From the NCBI GenBank assembly GCA_022432975.1, contig CM039508.1, positions 32,568,433 to 32,632,432 on the forward strand: a stretch of DNA of 64,000 bases. The letters are read 5' to 3'. This DNA comes from Begonia masoniana (Eukaryota; Streptophyta; Magnoliopsida; Cucurbitales; Begoniaceae). Each line of letters starts with the position of its first letter. The first letter of the stretch is position 1. A program made the position numbers and the translations under genes. This document shows, in pieces, positions 56,397-64,000 of this stretch. The notes under the pieces were generated by a model, which made no database searches, had not been told where the DNA came from, and saw only the letters and a list, made by a program, of their open reading frames with translations.

Positions 56397-58300
56397 TCAA
56401 ATGGAATGAAAATCAATTTCAACATGTTTTGATTTGGAGTGGAGTACCGGGTTGGAAGCCAAATACGTTGCATTCAGATTCTCAGAAAAAATAATAGGAA
56501 TGTCGGTTGAGATAATACCAATTTCTTTTAGTAGGGATTGAAGCCAAATGATTTCAGTAGCATCGTTAGCGATACTCCTATATTCTAACTCAGTGCTAGA
56601 GCGAGATACAACCTTTTGTTTTGCAGAAGACCAAGAAATGAGGTTCGGACCCAAAAATATGCAATAACCCCTAGTGTTTTTATGGTCATCCGGACACGAG
56701 GCCCAGTCAGCATCAGTATAACAAGTAAGGTTAAAGCATAATGAAGTGGAGAATAAAATACCGAGAGATAATGTCCCTTGAAGATAGCGTTAAATTCTCT
56801 TGACGGACTGCCAGTGTAAGTGAGATGAGGCGTGCATAAATTGACAAACTTTGTTTACCGAAAAAACTATATCTGGTCTTGTAAGGTAGCAATATTGAAG
56901 ACCTTCGACAATACTCCTATAAAGGGAGCCATCAAGTAAGGGTGTACCTGAATGTTGTGAGAGCATTGGGCCCGAAACCATTGGTGTGGGAATGGGTTTG
57001 CACGAACCCATCTTAGCCTTGTGTAACAGCTCAGTTATATAGCGACATTGAGAAAAATGCATACCTGTAGGAGTACGAGTAACCGATATACCGAGGAAAA
57101 AGTGAGAGATGGCCTAGGTCATGAAGCACAAATTGAAGGTGCAGATAAACAAGAAATTGGTCCAATAACGACGGAGAATTACCCGTAAGAATTATGTCGT
57201 CAACATATACTAGCATAATGATGATAGAGAAGTTCTTCTGACAGATGAACATGGAAGTGTCAAATTTTGATGCTATGAAGCCCCATGCTAGAATAGCAGT
57301 GTACAACTTGATGTACCAAGCTTTAGGAGATTGTTTGAGGTCATACAGTGATTTTCGTATGAAACAGATAGTAGATGGGTTTGATGGATCAACGAAGCCA
57401 CGAGCTTGTTGTATAAATATTGTGTCCATTAGATCACCATGGAGAAAAGCATTACTCATATCAAGCTGTTGGATAAACCAACCAAGAGAGAGGTTTAAGG
57501 CTAAAATTGTATAGATAGTGGTCGGTTTAACTACCGGACTGAAGGTTTCATGGTAATCAATACCTTATGTTTGATCATAGTATTTTGCTACTAGTCGAGC
57601 CTTATAACAGCTTATGGAACCATCAGAGTTGAGTTTGACTTTGAAAACTCACTTGCAACCAATAAGCTTTGCACCTCTTGGTTAGGAAACTAGCTACCAC
57701 GAATTGTTCGTTTGAAGGGCTGAAATTTCATCTTTCATTTTAAGTAACCAATGTTGAGATTTGGAGACTTGTTGAAAGGTTCTCCGTTCCAAGGGTAAAT
57801 TGGATTATGCAAGGATAGCCTTTGGCACAATTCGTGATAGAAGTCACAAACAGGTTGTAATCGCTCCTGAGTCCGACGAGGAAATAGATTACCTGATCAC
57901 GGTAAGAGACAGGCCCGCCGATTGCTGACAGAGTATTGCACAAAGAGGTGAGTTTTTGGATATATGTATTTGCTGACAGACCATCCTTCGATAGAGTATG
58001 AAGCTGGCTTCAGAGGTCCGTGATCCTGGCGAGTGAAGAGAATGCATAGATTTGGCCGAGAGCAAGCTAGATTTCACTGTTGTATTGAAGCTGATAATTT
58101 GTGGCAGTATAGTTTCCTAGAGGGAGCTGAAGATCCAGCTCATAATGAGCCAGCTATAACATTGCCAAAAGGTGAAATCAGGATTGAGCTGGAGGGAGAG
58201 GGAATCCAAGAATTGAGGGGGAGCAGGAAAAGAGCCATCGAGTATGTTGTCAATACCATTTGCTATTACGATGTTGAGAATTTGTGCTTTTCAGATTAAA
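56397..58300 (-). pseudogene. C3 gag-RT-RNase H fusion pseudogene
   Basis: Minus strand. Gag from about 58295 (PAPPQFLDS, ILPQIISFNTT) to about 57800 (LHTLSKDGLSANTYIQKLTS in one frame, GPVSYRDQVIYFLVGLRSDY in another) is then joined near 57780 to QHWLLKMKDEISALQTNNSW, the start of RT. RT continues at 57459-57031 (MSNAFLHGDLMDTIF, YVDDIILTG near 57205) and 57062-56790. RNase H is at 56654-56397 (SRSSTELEYRSIANDATEII, SKHVEIDFHSI). Between the gag and RT parts the knuckle, protease and whole integrase are absent. Stops and frameshifts abound. Confidence 0.86.
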
Positions 58301-58424
58301 TAATTTGTGGAGTCTAGTTTTATGGTTAAGGTTTGGTTCATTGAAAGGGAATGGTGGGAAGGGAATGGTGGGAGAGAGGCGGTCAAAGGGGTGGAGGGAA
58401 TTGTAGAACTTGATAAAGTCATAA

Positions 58425-58436
58425 GCTCAGATACCA
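58425..58436 (-). other. Primer-binding site of C3
   Basis: The minus strand reads TGGTATCTGAGC, one mismatch from the initiator-Met-tRNA site, three bases inside the LTR. Confidence 0.82.
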
Positions 58437-58509
58437 AGTTGAGGTTTGAGATGAGAAGAGATTTTCAGAAGAATGATGAAGAAGACGACAGAGAAGGAGA
58501 AGGAGCCGA

Positions 58510-61500
58510 TGTAACATCCCCTAAGCCTATTCCTCGAAATTCCCATATAATTTTTTTTTTCCTTTTTGGTATTTCTAAGAAATTTCTTGACTTCAAAACA
58601 TTTAAATCGCATTCTAGCATTGTTAAACCGTTTTGAAAATTGCTTAAAGAAAACAAAGCATAATTGCATAAATGAAGCAAAATATTCGGCAGGCAAAACG
58701 CAGGGCAAAAGGGGCAATTCGCCCACAAAACATATAGCTGATCGATCAGCCATTTCAGCCTGATCGATCGCCCTTTGGCGATCACATTCGACCGATCGAT
58801 CACCCTCACCAGGCGATCGATCGGCACACGCTCTGAATTTTCTTCTAGAGCGTGGCCATAGAGGGCCGATCGATTGCCCTCCCTGGCGATCGATCGGCAA
58901 GCTCTCTGGATTTTTATCCAGAGAGCTGCCCCCTTTGATTCCTTCTCTTCCCTTCGATCCCTTGCACACCACACATACACACACTTCACACTTCTCACAT
59001 CCCTTTTCTCCTTCCACCATCATCAACCTACTCCTATCTAACATTTCATCAAAAACTATACCAACACTTCATTCATCATAATAAAACATGACTCGCATCG
59101 TATCCTAGAACGTATTAAAAAAAAGACAGAAATTACGAAATCTAATTGCATAGATAGTCCTAAAACTCGAGCATATCCATACCCAACCTAAAATACTCCA
59201 AACAGATCCAGTATAATCTCAATGAAAAACTTCACAAAATAACTTCATAAAACGAGTTTTTCAAAACATCAAAACACGTAGGTTTCCTAGTAAATCACCC
59301 CTCAGCCCGTTTAAACCTTACAATTATCGATCATTTCTATCTATTAAAATCCCAAAAATACCTACATGCCATCCCCACGGGTTAAAATAAGCACCGACTG
59401 CCCAGCGCTGTAACGCCCCGAGTTTTCTGAACCCGGTTCGCTACGTAAAGCTTGATCATGACTAAGAAATCTCTCTCTTTATTTATTTAAAAAAAGAGAA
59501 CTTCGCCCAACAGTTAAATTTGACATTTTCTAAAAGCTCAAAATATTTAAATCTTGCAGGGGAAATTCGTTTAAACAAGAATAAAATTAACAAAGACCAC
59601 GTTAAAAAAAAACGTTAGAAATCTTAAGAAACAATCGATTAAAAAGCAAAGGTTTAACTCGTGAAAATACTTTAAAAATCAGAAAAGTCAAACTCGTCGT
59701 CCGCTTGAACAAAGTCAACAAAAGGAGAAGGCTTTTTGGAGACTTCATCCGGTCGCTAAACGACAAAACATAAATTTAGTCATCCGGTCAGTCTAACAGG
59801 GACATCCACCGGTCACTAAACGACAAAATATAAATTTAGTCATCCGGTCAGTCTAACAGGGACATCCACCGGTCACTAAACGACAAAATATAAATTTAGT
59901 CATCCGGTCAGTCTAACAGGGACATCCACCGGTCACTAAATGACAAAATATAAATTTAGTCATCCGGTCAGTCTAATAGGGACATCCACCGGTGACGTCA
60001 GCTGGATGATCTCCTCATCCAAACGACTTTCTCTATATCAACCGGTGACGTCATCCGGATGATCTCCTCATCTGAATGACTTAACCCTTAATATCTGACG
60101 AGCAAAAGCTCGACATCAACGGGCGACTAAAACACTCGACATCATCTGATAGAAAAACAGGCACAACTCTAACTACAGACAGAAATTTTTCTTGCCTCTC
60201 CAAGACCTTTCAAAGACAATTCAACCATTCCATTAATCAAATCCAGTAAAAACCAACTCTTAAAACTCAACAGGTTGCTAGAATTGATATTATCCAAAAT
60301 ATATTCGAAATACTAAAATCTCTACTGTCATGAAAACTCGACCTACTCAGACTAGATCATTATCAACTAAACCTCAACATCTGCTGACACCAGTTAGCCC
60401 GCCTCAACAGTTTACCAAGCCGAGACATGGATGTACTCCTCCAACCACATCAATCATCTGTGCACTCAGGAAACTCACCTGCAGTGTCCTCAACACCTAC
60501 ATCACAAAACTCATCTATTAGCCTAATGCTAAGTAAGTAAAGCCAACAAGAAATGAAACAACGAAATATAAATTCCTAATATGCAATTTCTACTTTCTCA
60601 ACTCAGTTGCTCATGCTTCGTTTCTGTTCAGATCCCCCTGTGAAATTGGAGTTGGCATCAACTCTCCCAAAGTACATACATCCCTGTCTCATTAAGGGGT
60701 GGGATTAATTCCCTTAACAGTGAAACTGATTCTCCTGTTCAGATCCCCCTGTTAAATTGGAAGTTGGCTCAGCTCTTCGAAAGTACATACATCCCTGTCT
60801 CATTAAGGGGTGGATAATTCCCTAACAGTGAAACTGATCTCCCAAAGTACATACATCCCTGTCTCATTAAGGGGTGGATTAATTCCCTTAACAGTGAAAC
60901 TGATTCTCCTGTTCAGATCCCCCTGTTAAAATTGGAAGTTGGATCAGCTCTTCGAAGTACATACATCCCTGTCTCATTAAGGGGTGGATTATTCCCTTAA
61001 CAGTGAAACTGATTTTCATGACTGTTTCAATATGTTCAATCCTTACCATGCCAATCATGCATTCAAATTCATTTCGTATGTTTTAAAACAGATGCATAGA
61101 ATACAGATTCACACAAGTAATCATAATCCTAACGTTTTGTGATGTAGGCCCGAAGGCACAAGCAAACTTCACTTACCTGGTCTCCTGGGAAGCTTGTTGA
61201 AACCTCTCCCTCGGGAGTTTGCTCAAACCTAGTTCCACAAATCGAACATTAATTTAAACTTTCGTCAAACTTCCTTCTAGCTACCCAGAAAGCTAAGGAA
61301 AATAGTTTGGAAGCCCTAATCGTAGTGCATTCCCGATTCAACTCATAAACCGAAACTAGCACTCACATACCATATTCTCAAAACTTCATTTATCAACCCT
61401 CGACAGTTACAATGTAGCAAGAAATAGAAGCAAAACTCACCTAGTTCTGAGAAAATCGCTGGAGGGATCGAAGAGGGTCTCTTATCGCGCTCTGCTAAGC

Positions 61501-63282
61501 TGAGGAGCTGAGAGTGGAAGAGGAAATGAAATGAAACAGTGGCGGCTACCTCATTAACACTTCCCTTAAATACGTTATCCACAATATAAATTTGCAATTA
61601 CCATCTTGCCCCTGCCTAGACTCTTAATAACCTAATCAACATTTCACTCAATTTTAAACCATAAGATTATATACCTCCGTTTAATAACTTATTTTGATTT
61701 ATATTGAAACCGGGTGTTACAAGCGCACTCCCACAGGCCATCCTCCATCAACTTGCTCATGCGTCGGGTGGAGGAATGTCATCCTCACCTGTATCGAATT
61801 CGCCTACACCATAGAAATAAACTATGAGCTAAAGGCTCAGTAAATCTACTTAAATGCGAATGCATGCTGTGTATATGTCATTCATAAAATCATGCAATCA
61901 TCAGGATCATTTAGTTACATAACGGGATGTCACCGAGGTCTACTCTCACCAGATGGAGAGGGCACGTCTGGCGGTTAGACAGTCCTTTCCATCTACCGGG
62001 GGAAAAACATGCTTTACCAACTAAACAGTCGTGTCTGAACCCTACTCTGTCGTGACTGGGATTACGTGCATTTATTTCTTTACATTAATTCATTTCTTTT
62101 CATAAAACTATGCAGAAACTCATTTTCATGCTAATTTGAAAATGTGTGATGCATGTACAGTTCATAATTAACATAGGAAACAAACAATAAATCTTAAAAA
62201 GACACACCACAACCTAAACTCCTAAACTACCCAACCACTTACTCTATAACTATGAAGTTCACCAATATCCTCGATAACATTATAACTCTTGGTGTAGGCC
62301 AAATCGGCCAAACAAAGCACGAAAACTTACCTCTCGTCCTTTGCAATCCGCGTACCTCGTTCCAAGCTTCGTCACCTAAAATATTCTACCATTCCGTCAT
62401 TAGAGCTAGGTTCAATATATATCGTGCTAAAGGTCAAACAAAACTCCTAGCTAACGGAAATTTCTCCTAAAACTCTATTTTAGCTCGTTGGGGCATTTCA
62501 TCGAGCAATTCGTGCTCGTGAATCCCTAGACCTCCATTAATGGAGTTTTCAAAACCTCCAACAATCATTAATAAATCGACTAACTACGTCTAATAACGTA
62601 AATGGGGTGAACCCAACGATTTTTTTTAACCTATTTTAACGATTTGACAAAAACTCTAACGAAACTCTAACCGTTTAAAACCTAAAAAAATGGAAACTAA
62701 CCATCGAAAGTATAGAATCTCACCTAGGGCTATGATTTAGGAAGAAAACGAGAAGGAAATTGATCGATTAGAGGAGTGGGTCGTTGAACTGTGAAGGAAC
62801 TGTCGAGGGAGGAGGAAGAATCGCCTGAGAAGAACTTCTCCTTTTCATTCTGCAGAATGAACCACGATGTAGGGGGAGGAGATTATTTAAAACATTAAAA
62901 TTTGACTTGTTAAATTACTCATTTGCCCTTTTTAACTTAATATTCAACTATCTCGTTATTTAGTCCACCGATTCGGCTTCTCCAAATTTCCTTATTTTAC
63001 CAAAAATTTCGATTTATTACTAGGGCTCTAATAAAACTTTCCATTTACAAAACGGGTCTAGTTTACTCTTTTTACTAAAATACCCTTTGTATTATGAAAA
63101 TATCGAAACCTTGTAAAATTGGCGTTACATCTCCAAAAATTCCTTTATTTCTCCAGATACTCTAATTTACTCATAAAGTTTCAATAAAACTTTTCGTTTG
63201 CAAAACAGGATTAATTGAGCATATTTACCAAAATGCCACTATATAGCGAAAATTCTAAAATCCCTTAAAATCGGGTGTTACA
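58510..63282 (-). repeat. SB: solo LTR (about 2.45 kb), Tekay-like family, split by SA
   Basis: TGTAACATCC...GGTGTTACA, flanked by GCCGA at 58505-58509 and 63283-63287. Minus-strand sense is set by the leader cassette: donor GAG/GTAAGT at 62330, GGCC-GATTT-GGCC (62297-62309), CCTACACCA/TGGTGTAGG pair (62290-62298 and 61803-61811), hairpin at 61825-61839 and acceptor ATACAG at 61789. Length without SA and its duplication is 2455 bp. Repeated ATCGATC boxes lie at 58738-58900. Confidence 0.92.
59409..61721 (-). repeat. SA: solo LTR of the G1 family, inside SB
   Basis: 2313 bp from TGTAACGCCCCGAG to ACCGGGTGTTACA, flanked by AGCGC at 59404-59408 and 61722-61726. It aligns with the G1 LTR at both ends and through the leader (CTATTAGCCTAATGCTAAGT, GATGTAGGCCCGAAGGCACA). 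Donor 61176, acceptor 60479. Its tandem array at 59749-60070 has four units of about 60 bp with GTCACTAAACGACAAAA, plus two TGACGTCA boxes. A second short-unit duplication (ACATACATCCCTGTCTCATT, four copies) is at 60620-61010. Confidence 0.94.
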
Positions 63283-63443
63283 GCCGAAAAGAGAGAGGAT
63301 TTTGTAATTGTTATGTTTCTATTTTTTGTATCAATCAATCCATTGAAATGTACATATCACAGATATTTATACTACAAAGATAAAACGTAATTAAAGCCTA
63401 ATTAACTGCAATTTATATTTGAGAATATATATAACAGCTAACA

Positions 63444-63932
63444 ATATACTTTCATGTTAAACTCTATGTTTCTTTTAGATTAATAGTTCATAGTTTATAC
63501 ATGTTGACGGCGTTATGAATGTCGGTGAATTTTACGATCCGAAGGATTCCCAAACACAATATATAGCTCATTAGACATGTTCGTAATAGTAAAGAAGATA
63601 AGTTACAAAAGAAAAGAAGAAAAGATATAAGAATCATGCATTGTATGTATTTTATGCATTACATTGTTTATTAGGAGTTAATCTATTAATCTTATAGGTG
63701 AACGATTATAAGAAAATTGCCTCAGAACATGATTTTTAGCATCAAGAGATAACAAGTTGTTAATTAAATTGTTCATCTCGAGGCACGGGGTGTTTCAAGG
63801 TATCACACGGATTTTATTTCGAAAGGCTCGATTTAAATTTGATTTTGGATAGTTGTAGTAAGCATACCATGAAGATAGATGGATATGTTTTTTGTTTTAT
63901 GAATTTGATATGTGCTATATTGGATAATCTTG
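63444..63932. other. AT-rich spacer right of C3
   Basis: No coding or RNA-gene signal was recognised. It is the flank into which C3 inserted. Confidence 0.4.
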
Positions 63933-64000
63933 TGTAACGACCCATTTTCCCAACAAGATATTATCCGCTTTGGGGATTGGGCTGTAACCCAATATCCTCC
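63933..64000 (+). repeat. Probable LTR start, cut by window end
   Basis: TGTAACGACCCATTTTCCCA followed by AGATATTATCCGCTTTGGGG resembles the start of a widespread plant LTR/TRIM-type repeat that I recall as TGTAACAGCCCAAGCCCAC with AGATATTGTCCTCTTTGGGC. Only 68 bp are visible. Confidence 0.4.

Larger units (their letters stand above)
56021..63443 (-). mobile_element. C3: Ty1/copia (Ale/Retrofit-like), internally deleted, hosting SB and SA
   Basis: LTRs at 56021-56248 and 58440-63443 (226 bp once the SB insertion and duplication are removed) surround only 2191 bp of internal DNA. The gag N-terminal half is joined directly to RT; protease and integrase are missing. Polypurine tract and primer site are in place. 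No clear target duplication is visible (ACGAG/T left, ATATA right). Confidence 0.88.
58440..63443 (-). repeat. 5' LTR of C3, split by SB
   Basis: The left part is 58440-58509 and the right part 63283-63443, ending AACAGCTAACA. With one GCCGA removed, the two join into a 226-bp copy of 56021-56248. Confidence 0.9.

Noticed and set aside
58427..59044. 205-codon minus-strand frame
   Set aside because: It spans the C3 LTR-SB junction at 58510, so it is a product of insertion, not a gene.

Overview
This window is plant nuclear DNA, most likely eudicot heterochromatin, built almost entirely of LTR retrotransposons inserted into one another. The evidence is Ty3/gypsy elements with a chromodomain-like C-terminus, Ty1/copia elements, initiator-Met-tRNA primer sites, TATA-driven LTRs of 2-2.6 kb and a TRIM. 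I see no host protein gene, tRNA, rRNA or CRISPR. The species cannot be told from the sequence. Clade names (Tekay/Del-like, Reina/CRM-like) rest on remembered family resemblance, not on a tree.

Layout. (1) 1-9210: degenerate minus-strand Tekay-like element G1; its left LTR runs off the window edge and carries an expanded minisatellite. G1 sits in an old minus-strand copia whose remnants are at 9211-9380 and 14159-14510. That old copia is also split by a second copia (C2, 9381-14158). (2) 14511-16334: AT-rich foldback repeat and a decayed LTR-like block. (3) 16335 to about 54540: a very old plus-strand Ty3/gypsy element of another lineage (R1), broken by at least four insertions: solo LTR S1 (20459-21630); Tekay-like G2 (21979-42366); a 312-bp TRIM (43430-43741); and a possible hAT-like element (43809-53809). 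The last of these holds G4 (44679-53230), whose gag-protease is split by solo LTR S3 (48671-50280). G2 carries solo LTR S2 (24172-25283) in its 5' LTR and the young, intact G3 (29253-39056) in its integrase. (4) 54541-56020: no recognised feature. (5) 56021-63443: internally deleted minus-strand copia C3, whose 5' LTR is split by solo LTR SB (58510-63282), itself split by solo LTR SA (59409-61721). (6) 63444-64000: AT-rich spacer and what looks like the start of another LTR.

Most junctions are proven by 5-bp target-site duplications: CATTT, GAAGG, TATAG, TAATG, GCACG, TGATG, GCCGA, AGCGC and AGACG. Several reading frames resume exactly across an insertion, so the order of events can be read. 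Only G3 encodes an uninterrupted gag-pol polyprotein, and by eye its two LTRs differ by a single base in a poly-A run. It could in principle supply proteins for its decayed relatives.

The most unusual signal is in non-coding DNA. The LTRs of five Tekay-like families (G1/SA, G2, G3, S3, SB) share a leader cassette: splice-site-like GT...AG ends, complementary 9-mers near both ends, a GGCC hairpin and a 5-bp hairpin. Wobble-preserving or compensatory changes occur between families. A 60-61-nt intron-like segment also precedes gag in G1, G2 and G3. Together these suggest a structured, spliced leader RNA conserved across the clade.
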